A stretch of DNA of 64,000 nucleotides, taken from positions 6,154,501 to 6,218,500 of the forward strand of contig NC_015312.1 in NCBI RefSeq assembly GCF_000196675.2, read 5' to 3'. The notes under the pieces were generated by a model. It saw nothing but the letters and a program-made list of their open reading frames with translations, did no database searches and was not told the DNA's origin. Positions 1 to 7,200 of this stretch are shown piece after piece (within the stretch, counting starts at the first letter, position 1; each line of letters opens with the position of its first letter). The DNA comes from Pseudonocardia benzenivorans CB1190 (GTDB lineage Bacteria; Actinomycetota; Actinomycetes; Mycobacteriales; Pseudonocardiaceae). The translations under genes were made by a program, and so were the position numbers.

Positions 1-516
1 TCCATCGCCGCGATCGTCTCGGCCGTCACCCAGACCGCCGCTGCCGCGGCCGTCTGGTCGAGCGCGACGGCCAAGCAGATCTTCCTCGACGTCGCGAAGG
101 CGAAGGCGGCGGTCATCGACCTCAACGAAGGCTTCGAGCCCGACACCGTCGTCGTGTCGACCACCGCCTGGACCTACGCCATGGCGACCTTCGCCGACGC
201 CGGCTACCTGCCTCGTGAGGACCGCAGCGCACCCGTCTTCACCGGCCAGTTCCCGGTCATCGAAGGGATGCGCTGGCTCGCGACGCCGAGCACTCCGGTC
301 GCGAACGCAGCTCTGCTCGTCGACTCGACCCAGCTCGGCGGCATGGCCGACGAGCAGCTCGGCGGACCCGGCTACGCGGGCAGCGTCGCGGGCATCGAGA
401 CGAAGTCGATCCGCGACGAGGACAACGACGGCTACAAGCTCCGCGCCCGCCGGGTCACCGTGCCCGTCGTGCTCGAGCCAAACGCCGGCTACGTCATCAC
501 GGGGGTGACCTCCTGA
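1..516 (+). CDS. phage major capsid protein, C-terminal part (5' truncated by window edge)
   Basis: The frame is open from base 1 to the stop at 514-516 (171 residues visible). The protein ends in a beta-rich segment with Tyr/Arg-rich strands and a short hydrophobic tail, as in actinophage major capsid proteins. Identification rests mainly on position: it lies directly upstream of a small capsid-adjacent protein, a connector and a major tail protein, the usual siphovirus order. The start lies left of the window. The next gene's ATG shares one base with this stop (TGATG), implying translational coupling. An HK97-type fold is expected for this class but cannot be shown from the fragment. Confidence 0.7.
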   Translation, partial: SIAAIVSAVTQTAAAAAVWSSATAKQIFLDVAKAKAAVIDLNEGFEPDTVVVSTTAWTYAMATFADAGYLPREDRSAPVFTGQFPVIEGMRWLATPSTPVANAALLVDSTQLGGMADEQLGGPGYAGSVAGIETKSIRDEDNDGYKLRARRVTVPVVLEPNAGYVITGVTS

Positions 517-830
517 TGAGCGAGGTCTACGAGGTCGTCGGTCCGCTCGCGGTCATCAAGTCCAGCGACGGGAAGCTGCACTACTACTACTCCGGCTCCC
601 AGGTGCCGGACGGCTACCCGGAGCCGGAGCTCGAGCGTCTCGCCGGGCTCGGACTCATCGCCGCGGTCGACGTCCCCACCCCGCCCGCCGACGATGCTCC
701 CAAGCGGCCAGCCAACAGCGCGAGCAAGGCAGCGTGGGTCGCCTACGCAGTCGAGCTCGGGATGGACCCGGACGAGGCGGCCGAGCTCAACCGCGACCAG
801 CTCGCGGAGCGCTTCCCCGTCGAGGCGTAG
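516..830 (+). CDS. small capsid-adjacent phage protein with LEM/SAP-like C-terminal motif
   Basis: This is a 104-residue protein. Residues 1-50 form a short beta-rich N-terminal region with a YYYSGSQVPDGY segment. A Pro/Ala-rich linker follows, and then a compact helical end (AAWVAYAVELGMDPDEAAELNR, split here by description) resembling the small helix-extended-loop-helix modules at the ends of actinophage proteins encoded right after the capsid. Such proteins are usually annotated hypothetical or as connector-associated. The ATG overlaps the capsid stop by one base. The function is not known; a role in capsid stabilisation or head completion is inference from position. Confidence 0.6.
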   Translation: MSEVYEVVGPLAVIKSSDGKLHYYYSGSQVPDGYPEPELERLAGLGLIAAVDVPTPPADDAPKRPANSASKAAWVAYAVELGMDPDEAAELNRDQLAERFPVEA

Positions 831-839
831 GGCGAGGCT

Positions 840-1286
840 GTGTACGCCACCGAGGTCCTGTCGCTCGAGGCCGCGAAGGCGTACCTCAACGAGGACCTCG
901 AGTCGACCGTCAACGACGACGAGCTCACCGAGTTCATCGAGGCCGCAGTCGCGCGGGTCGACAAGCACCTGGGGCTCGATCAGATCCCAGGCGCCGGTCT
1001 GGCCTACGCGGCCGAGGTGACGCCGCTTCAGCGGTTGGCCGTCAAGACGGTCCTCCGCGTGTACTGGGACACGCAGCGGACGTCCGTGACCGACCGCAAC
1101 GGCTACACGGCCCAGCCCTGGGAGGACGACAACGGCCCCGCGGGGACGGCGTCGATCCGGTCGAAGTTGACCGACCTGCTCGGCCAGGCCGCCGCCGAGC
1201 CGAGCGGGTCCGGCGCGGCACCCCAGGGCGCGTTCCCGCCTCCATCGTGCTGGCCGGACCCGGCCGACCGGAGGCGAGGCTGGTGA
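840..1286 (+). CDS. head-tail connector protein (gp6-like)
   Basis: This 148-residue protein starts at a GTG nine bases after the previous stop. The N-terminal 60 residues are helical with the pattern LSLEAAKAYLN followed by a DDELTEFIEAAVARVDKHLG stretch, typical of phage gp6-like connector/DNA-packaging adaptors that form a ring below the portal. The C-terminus after about residue 110 is Gly/Pro-rich and probably disordered. The stop overlaps the next gene's GTG by four bases (GTGA), marking a translationally coupled head-joining block. Confidence 0.7.
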   Translation: MYATEVLSLEAAKAYLNEDLESTVNDDELTEFIEAAVARVDKHLGLDQIPGAGLAYAAEVTPLQRLAVKTVLRVYWDTQRTSVTDRNGYTAQPWEDDNGPAGTASIRSKLTDLLGQAAAEPSGSGAAPQGAFPPPSCWPDPADRRRGW

Positions 1287-1762
1287 GCGCTCAGCCTGTG
1301 CCTGTGGCGATCGGTGCGCTGCACACGATCGTCCGGGCCGCGGCGACGGAGGCCCAGACCGAGGACGACAGGATCCGCGTCGACCTCGGCAACCCCGGGA
1401 AGTTCTCCGAACGCCGCGCGATCGGCGTCGGCCTCTCCGCGGTCGACGCCGGCCCGATCGACGACCGGGACATCCGCAAGACGCTCGGCTACGACGTGCA
1501 CGCCTTCGACATCGCGTGCATCGCGCTCGCCTGGTCGGGCGACGAGAACGACAAGCTCGGCTGGATGACGAAGGCCTACGACCTCGTCGACGTCGTCCGT
1601 GCGGCGCTCGAGGATCCCGCCAACCGCGGCCTCGGCATCCCTGCCGTCGTGCAGTCGGCGCGGATCGCTGGGTCGTCGTTCTCGTGGCGCACCGACGGCC
1701 AGGCCGCCAAGGCCGTCGTCGAGTTCCCGGTGCGCATCAACGCCCTCCGCCTGCGGCGGTAG
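1283..1762 (+). CDS. putative head-tail joining / tail terminator protein
   Basis: The GTG at 1283 overlaps the preceding stop by four bases and gives 159 residues. The sequence alternates helices and beta strands (for example FDIACIALAWSG and AYDLVDVVRAAL). It has no recognisable catalytic motif. Between the gp6-like connector and the major tail gene, siphoviruses encode head-closure and tail-terminator proteins; this size and fold pattern suits the terminator, but that is inferred from gene order. The reading frame is open far upstream in antisense-like sequence, so the coupled GTG was chosen as the start. Confidence 0.55.
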   Translation: MSAQPVPVAIGALHTIVRAAATEAQTEDDRIRVDLGNPGKFSERRAIGVGLSAVDAGPIDDRDIRKTLGYDVHAFDIACIALAWSGDENDKLGWMTKAYDLVDVVRAALEDPANRGLGIPAVVQSARIAGSSFSWRTDGQAAKAVVEFPVRINALRLRR

Positions 1763-1831
1763 GGCCCAACCGAAGTTCGCCCCCGGCCGCCCGGCTGCGG
1801 GGCTTGTCCGCATGTCCAGGAGGAGCCCGCA

Positions 1832-2017
1832 GTGGCGTCACGCATCAAGAACATCGAGCCGGCGACACCGCCGCCGGACGGCTGGGTCGTGCTCAAGAAG
1901 GGCGAGAGCACCCAGACCGTGCACCCGGACGCAGTCACGTACTGGGTCGACAAGCGCAAGTGGGAGCGGGTCGTCGACGCGCCGGCCACGGCCCCCGCGA
2001 CGGACAAGGAGGGCTGA
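1832..2017 (+). CDS. small phage protein of unknown function
   Basis: This 61-residue protein begins at a GTG preceded at 1818-1823 by a strong AGGAGG ribosome-binding site. It is basic and Trp-containing in the middle (WVVLKKGE, YWVDKRKWERV), with a Pro/Ala-rich tail. It ends three bases before the major tail gene's ATG, so the two are very likely co-translated. No family is recognised. Small genes just ahead of the tail tube gene are common in actinophages. Confidence 0.5.
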   Translation: MASRIKNIEPATPPPDGWVVLKKGESTQTVHPDAVTYWVDKRKWERVVDAPATAPATDKEG

Positions 2018-2020
2018 GTC

Positions 2021-2515
2021 ATGACCGCTGAGCCGATCAACGTCGGGGAGAAGTACTCCGCCCTCGACGGTCTCACCTACGTCTACGTGCCGACCATCGC
2101 CGCCGGCACCCTCATCCCCACCCGCACCGAGATCGACGACGGCGTCGACCTGTCGACCGAGGTCATCGAGTGGGAGGGCTTCGAGATCACGTCGGACGGC
2201 ATCGAGCTCAAGGGCCTCAAGCGGTTCAAGGGCGAGATCCCCGGGATGATGTCCGCCGCCGAGTCGAGCCTCACGCTCTACGCGGACCGCGGCAACGACG
2301 ACGTCAGCTCGATCCTGCCGCGCGACACCGCCGGATTCATCCTGCGGATGCCGGTCGGCGACGTCCCGACGAAGAAGATGTCCGTCTGGCCGATCCGGGT
2401 GAAGTCGCTGACGCCCGTGTTCTCGACCGAGGCCGCGACCGCCTACAAGGTGGCCATGAGCATCACGGCCGAGCCGAACGAGAGCGTCACCATCCCGGCC
2501 GCGGCGACTCCCTGA
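2021..2515 (+). CDS. phage major tail (tube) protein
   Basis: This 164-residue beta-rich protein shows the typical actinophage tail-tube composition: an N-terminal KYSALDGLTYVYVP segment, alternating acidic strands (VIEWEGFEITSDGIELKGL), and a C-terminal MSITAEPNESVTI strand. It lies between head-tail joining genes and the frameshifted tail-assembly-chaperone pair, exactly where the tube protein is expected. It starts at an ATG three bases after the preceding stop. Many copies would stack as rings around the tape measure to form the tail tube. Confidence 0.8.
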   Translation: MTAEPINVGEKYSALDGLTYVYVPTIAAGTLIPTRTEIDDGVDLSTEVIEWEGFEITSDGIELKGLKRFKGEIPGMMSAAESSLTLYADRGNDDVSSILPRDTAGFILRMPVGDVPTKKMSVWPIRVKSLTPVFSTEAATAYKVAMSITAEPNESVTIPAAATP

Positions 2516-2516
2516 C

Positions 2517-2891
2517 GTGGGCCGCCGGGAACGCCTCCGGGCCCGGCAGCTCCCGACCGAGTCGGTCCGCCTCCCAGACCCGGGAGGCGGACCAGACGAG
2601 GTCTTCGAGCTACGGGCGATCCCGCCCGACGAGTGGGAGAAGCTCCTCGGCGAGCACCCGCCGACCGAGGAACAGGCGGAGAAGGGCGAGACGTACAACC
2701 CGACGACCTTCCGCCCCGCGCTGCTCGAGCGCTGCGTACTGACGCCCGACGGTGAAGAGCCACTTACCGCACAGGACTGGGCCGACCTGTCGGCCAGCCG
2801 AAACCTCGCACCAGGCGAGTTCATCCGGCTCTACAACACGGCCTACGCCCTCAACGACAGGAGCCCCCTCGTCGTCGTGGGAAAAGGCTGA
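2517..2891 (+). CDS. tail assembly chaperone, short (G-like) product
   Basis: This 124-residue protein starts at a GTG one base after the major tail stop. The N-terminus is basic. The middle carries FELRAIPPDEWEKLLGEHPP and the C-terminal half a conserved-looking LLERCVLTPDGEEPLTA / NTAYALNDRSP pattern, as in actinophage tail assembly chaperones. Its final codons read GTG GGA AAA GGC TGA, which contain the slippery heptamer GGGAAAA in the correct phase for -1 slippage. The -1 frame is open beyond the stop, so this is the short form of a G/GT-type pair that helps load the tape measure and tail tube subunits. Confidence 0.75.
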   Translation: MGRRERLRARQLPTESVRLPDPGGGPDEVFELRAIPPDEWEKLLGEHPPTEEQAEKGETYNPTTFRPALLERCVLTPDGEEPLTAQDWADLSASRNLAPGEFIRLYNTAYALNDRSPLVVVGKG

Positions 2892-2936
2892 TCGGGGGCC
2901 CGCAGTTCGCCGAGGAGATGGCTTACTGCGGCCCCC
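2879..2936 (+). promoter_or_regulatory. programmed -1 ribosomal frameshift signal
   Basis: The slippery heptamer GGGAAAA is at 2879-2885, phased G GGA AAA in the zero frame. Eight bases later GGGGGCC (2894-2900) can pair perfectly with GGCCCCC (2930-2936), a 7-bp G/C stem with a 29-nt loop at the usual distance for a stimulatory structure. The zero-frame stop follows immediately at 2889-2891. This is the known arrangement of siphovirus tail assembly chaperone genes; frameshifting itself is inferred. Confidence 0.75.
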
Positions 2937-3223
2937 GCGGCATCCCGTGGACCGAGTTCCTGTCCTGGGACAAGTGGTCACGCGACGCGGCGATCCTCTG
3001 GGCCCGTCAGCAGGCCGAGACCTGCACCTGCGGAACCCGTCTCGAGGAGTGGGACCCGAAGGCCGGCGGCCACCCCGCGGCCTATGTCGCGACCGTGCGG
3101 TCGTGCCCGGGCTGCGCCGCTCTCGAACGACGCGATGAGCGACTGCGGGCCGAGATCGAGAAGGGCGAGAAGCCGCGCGGCTCCCGCGCCGTGCTGAGGG
3201 TGCAGCGGCCGTTCCGGCCGTAG
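2885..3223 (+). CDS. tail assembly chaperone, -1 frameshift extension (T-like domain)
   Basis: After slippage the -1 frame reads from 2885 (AGG CTG ATC ...) without a stop to 3223, adding about 112 residues to the 2517 protein. The added part contains CGPRGIPWTEFLSW and a four-cysteine zinc-ribbon-like pattern (CTCGTR ... CPGC). An ATG at 2918 gives a possible free 101-residue form, and AGGAG occurs just ahead of it (cgaggagATG), though within bases that would also be the fusion's codons. The frameshift fusion is preferred because a canonical heptamer, correct spacing and a downstream stem are all present; independent initiation remains possible. Confidence 0.7.
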   Translation, partial: RLIGGPQFAEEMAYCGPRGIPWTEFLSWDKWSRDAAILWARQQAETCTCGTRLEEWDPKAGGHPAAYVATVRSCPGCAALERRDERLRAEIEKGEKPRGSRAVLRVQRPFRP

Positions 3224-3236
3224 GACGGAGCACAGA

Positions 3237-3734
3237 GTGCGTTACCGGGTCACAGGCCAAGCTGAGCTCGGTCGCCTGGCCGGAAGGCTCCGAGAGGCCG
3301 CAGACGGAGGCCTCCAGCGGGACGTGAACGCCGAGCTCCGGGCGGCCGCCAAGCCTGTCCGTCGCGCGGTCCAGGCGGCCGTCCTCGGCGCGTCGTTCCC
3401 CGACGCCGAGCCTGCCGCGGGCGGCGGAGGCGAGAGCCGCGGCCTCAGGGCCGGGCTCGCGCGCGCGACGGAGATCCACGACCTCAGCAACGGCGTCCGC
3501 TTCGCCGTCGACGGCAACAAGGTCGGGATCGAGCGCGGCCACCGCCTCGCACAACTCACCGACACCGAGACCGCCCCTCGGTGGCGACACCCCGTCCGCG
3601 GTCGCCGTGACCGCAAGTGGCGCACCCAGATCGGCCGTCCGTGGTTCTTCGTGACCATCCGCGGCGGCCGTCCGAAGTTCGAGGCCGGCGTCGAGCGCGG
3701 CATGGCCAAGACAGCACGACGAATCGAGGGCTGA
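3237..3734 (+). CDS. putative tail completion protein (HK97 gp10-like)
   Basis: This is a 165-residue basic protein starting at a GTG with a GGAG site six bases upstream. The N-terminal half is helical and rich in Arg/Ala (LGRLAGRLREAADGG, AELRAAAKPVRRAVQ). The C-terminal half has Trp/Arg-rich strands, and RPWFFVTIRGGRPKFEAGV near the end is a pattern common in HK97 gp10-like head-tail or tail completion proteins. It sits between the chaperone pair and the tape measure block, slightly later than usual for that family. Assignment is moderate. Confidence 0.5.
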   Translation: MRYRVTGQAELGRLAGRLREAADGGLQRDVNAELRAAAKPVRRAVQAAVLGASFPDAEPAAGGGGESRGLRAGLARATEIHDLSNGVRFAVDGNKVGIERGHRLAQLTDTETAPRWRHPVRGRRDRKWRTQIGRPWFFVTIRGGRPKFEAGVERGMAKTARRIEG

Positions 3735-3739
3735 ACAGC

Positions 3740-4135
3740 ATGAAGTGGCAGATCCCGTACGGCGACCGCACCTGGGAGTTCGACGACTACCGCATCACCG
3801 CGTCCGAGGCCCGGCTGCAGAAGAGGATCACCGCAGGCCTCACGCCGACGGCTGCCGATACCGCGCGCGAGGAGATGGATCCCGACGCGTGGGTCGCCGC
3901 GCTGGCCATCGCCCGCCGGCGCGCCGGGCTCCCGCTCGACGAAGCGATCGCCATCGACGACGAGCGGTTCGAGCTCGGCGACATTCTCGACACGACGACG
4001 TCGGTCCTTCAGGCGCGCGCGGCGGAGGTAGCCGCCAAGGACACCGACAAGGCCGATACCGACGACGCAGAGCCGCGCGCGGTCGACGAGGCCGCGGAGG
4101 TTTCGGAGGGCCCAGAGGCCTCGGCCGCGGTCTGA
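3740..4135 (+). CDS. tail-assembly-chaperone-like protein upstream of tape measure
   Basis: An ATG at 3740 gives 131 residues. The core WEFDDYRITASEARLQKRI, then LTPTAADTAREEMDPDAWVAAL and ARRRAGLPLDEA, matches the pattern of small actinophage proteins placed immediately before the tape measure (aromatic strand, E-A-R helix, a D-P-D-A turn, then an R-R-A-G helix). The last 40 residues are acidic and low complexity. It may be a second tail assembly chaperone, with the frameshifted pair at 2517 carrying a related role; no slippery site is seen at its 3' end. Confidence 0.55.
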   Translation: MKWQIPYGDRTWEFDDYRITASEARLQKRITAGLTPTAADTAREEMDPDAWVAALAIARRRAGLPLDEAIAIDDERFELGDILDTTTSVLQARAAEVAAKDTDKADTDDAEPRAVDEAAEVSEGPEASAAV

Positions 4136-4159
4136 CCCTCACGCACCACCTCGTAGGCA

Positions 4160-4217
4160 CCCCCGGCTGATCACCGGGGGTAGGGCGGGCCTCGGTTGTC
4201 GAGGCCTGGGCCCGCCC
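4160..4217 (+). promoter_or_regulatory. two tandem inverted repeats before the tape measure gene
   Basis: The 119-bp gap between 4136 and 4254 holds two adjacent stem-loops. CCCCCGG (4160-4166) pairs with CCGGGGG (4174-4180) around a 7-nt loop. GGGCGGGCC (4183-4191) pairs with GGCCCGCCC (4209-4217), with an inner CTCG/CGAG arm. No T-run follows, so a simple intrinsic terminator is doubtful. An attenuator or RNA-stability element that sets tape measure dosage is possible. Confidence 0.45.
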
Positions 4218-4254
4218 GATCTCCCTCGGCACGACTCCGCGAGGGAGCGCACCC

Positions 4255-7200
4255 GTGGCTTCGATGACGTTCGACATCTCCGCGCGCAGCGATGCGGAGC
4301 GGACCTTCCTCGCCGACGCCGCGGCCGCGGAGACGCTCAAGAAGCGTCTCGACGCGCTCGACCGCACCAAGGTCGAGCCCAAGGCCGACCTCAACATCAC
4401 CGCGGCCACCACCAAGATCACGCAGCTCAAGGGCCGCCTCGACGCCCTGCGGAACGTGCGCGCCCGAGTCGACGTTGACGGCGCCGCGGAGGCTCGCCGC
4501 GAGGTCACCGGGCTCGTCGTCGAGATGCGGAAGCTCGACAACCGCACGATCAAGATCCGCCTCGACGCCGGCGACACCAAGCAGCAGGTCACGACGATCC
4601 GAGACCGGCTCAAGACAATCCGCGACGTCGACGTCCGCCTGCGGATCGACTCGACCGGCGAGCAGGCCGCGAACCGCCTGACGACGAAGATCATGACGCT
4701 GCGGCAGCTCTCGCCGATCCGCCTCGAGGTCCGCGTCGACGACGACGGGAAAGCCCTCACCCGGCTCGGCGAGCTCAAGGCCGCGGCCATCGAGCTCGGC
4801 CGCACGCGCCCCAACATCCAGGTCACCGCGGACATCGCGGCGGCTATGGCCCAGGTCACCGCCCTCGCTGCGCGCCTGCGGGGCCTGTCTGCCACCGCAC
4901 GCGTCGACCTCGACACCGGCGGGCTGCTCGGCCAGCTGGCCCGGGTTCAGACCGAGCTCAACACCCTCGCGGGCGGGAAGCTCTCGATCACCGCCGACAC
5001 CCGCCGCGCGATGGAGGAGCTCGCGCTGCTGCGGGCCCGCCTCGTCGAGCTCGGGACGATGGACGTCTCGCCGGAGGTCGAGGCCGAGACGGCGCAGGCC
5101 AAGGCGCGCATCGTCGAGCTCGAGCTGATGCTGTCCCGGATCGCGGGCAAGCAGTACACCGCGAACGTCAAGGTCGACGTCGACAAGACGCTCGCCGACC
5201 GCATCGCAGGGATCACCAAGGGCCTCATCGCCATCGGCGCCGCCGGTGGCGTCGCTGCGGCCGGGCTCGGGACCGCGGTGCCGGCCGTCGCCACCCTGGT
5301 GGGGTCGCTGGCCCAACTCGTCGGGCTGGCTCCGTTGGCTGTCGGTGGCCTCGCCGCCCTCGGCGCCACCGTCGCGACCGTCAAGGCCGGCCTCATCGGG
5401 ATGGACGAGGCCTTCTCCGCCCTCGACGACCCCGCGACGTTCGCGGCGGCCCTGAAGGACATGGCCCCCGCCGGGCGCGAGTTCGCGACCTCGGTGCGCG
5501 ACATCAAGACCGCCTTCGACGGCGTGCGCCTCGACGTCCAGCAGAAGCTGTTCGCCGGGTGGGGTGCCGAGGTCAAGTCCCTCGGGCAGACCTACATGCC
5601 GCTCCTGAAGAGCGGCATGGGTGGGGTCGCGACGGAGCTGAACGCCGTCGGCAAGGAAGTCCTGTCGTTCGCCAAGCTGCCCTCGACCGTCGCCGACGTC
5701 GATTCGATCTTCAAGAGCACCAAGCAGTCCCTCGTCGAGGCCCGCCCCGCCGCCGTGAACATGGCCGCGGCGCTGACCGACATCGGCGTCGTCGGCACGA
5801 CCATGCTGCCCCAGCTCTCGGGCGGGCTGACCAGCGCGACCGGCCGCTTCCGCGAGTTCATCGCGCAAGCCCGCCAGTCGGGCGAACTCAAGGGCTGGAT
5901 CCAAGGCGGCGTCGACACCCTCAAGCAGCTCGGCTCCATCGCGGGCAACGTCGGCTCGGTCCTCGGGTCCATCTTCACCGCCGCCAAGGCCAGCGGATCG
6001 GACTTCCTCTCGACCCTCGACCGGGTCACCGAGAAGGTCGCCGCGTTCTTTCGCTCGACCGAGGGCCAGTCGACCCTCATCGCGTTCTTCACCGAGGCCC
6101 GCGCCGCGATCGATGCGCTGCTGCCCGGGCTCGGGACGCTCGGCACCTCCGCCGCGGCCGCGCTCAAGGCCTTCTCCGAGACCGGTGGGCTGCAGGCCGC
6201 CGGTGAGGCGATCTCCTCACTGGCCGACCGCATCGCCCCGCTGATCGAGCGGGTCGGCTCGCTGGCCGGCGGAGCCCTTTCCAACCTGGCCTCCGCGGCC
6301 CAGATCGCCGGGGCAGGGCTGCAGCCGCTGATCTCGGTCGTCGGCGCCGTCACCGACGGGCTCGGCCCCCTCGCACCGGCGATCCTCGCCGCCGTGGTGG
6401 CCTTCAAGGCGCTCGGCCCGGCCGCAGCGGCCATGGCCACGCTCGGGACCCGGCTGGGTGCCTTGGCGACCTCCATGGGCGCGAGCGCGGCCGCCGCAGG
6501 ACGCGTGACGACCGCCGTGACCGCCTTCGGCCGGGCCCTTCCGGTGATCGGGGTAGCGGTCGTCGCCCTCGGTGCGCTGATCGACGCCAACGCCGGGAAG
6601 ACCGACCAGCTGGCCCAGGCCGTCATCGCCGGGTCGAAGTCCATGGCGCAGGCGGTCCAGGAAGAGCGCGCGTCGACCGAGGACTGGCTGACGACCAAGC
6701 CCGGCCTGATGTCCGACGCCGAGTGGGCGGCCTTCAAGGAGGAGCAGGCCGTCCGCAAGGTCGGCGACGCCTACAACGAGCAGTACGCCGCCTTGTCCCC
6801 CATGCAGAAGCTGCAGGCCGACGTCGCGATCGCCCAGAACAAGCTCAACGACGCCGTCGTCCAGTACGGCGCCGGGACCCCGAAGGCGACGGCGGCCGCG
6901 GCCGAACTGGCCGCGGCGCAGGGCCGACTCGACGCCGCCACCAAGGCGGCGGCCGACTCCACGAAGTCCCTCGCTCAGCGGCAGCAGGAGCTCGTCGCCA
7001 GCGCGCAGTCGAGCCTCTCGGCGATGCTCGACCTCGAGGCGGCGATCCAGAAGGCGGCCGACGCTGAGAAGGCGGCCAACGAGGCCGCACGACAGCACGG
7101 GGCAGGGTCGGCCGAAGCCGCACAGGCCAACCGGGACTTCGTCGCCAGCGCCGACCAGGCCGCACAGGCCGCACAGCGCGACGCGGAGGCACGGGCGAAT

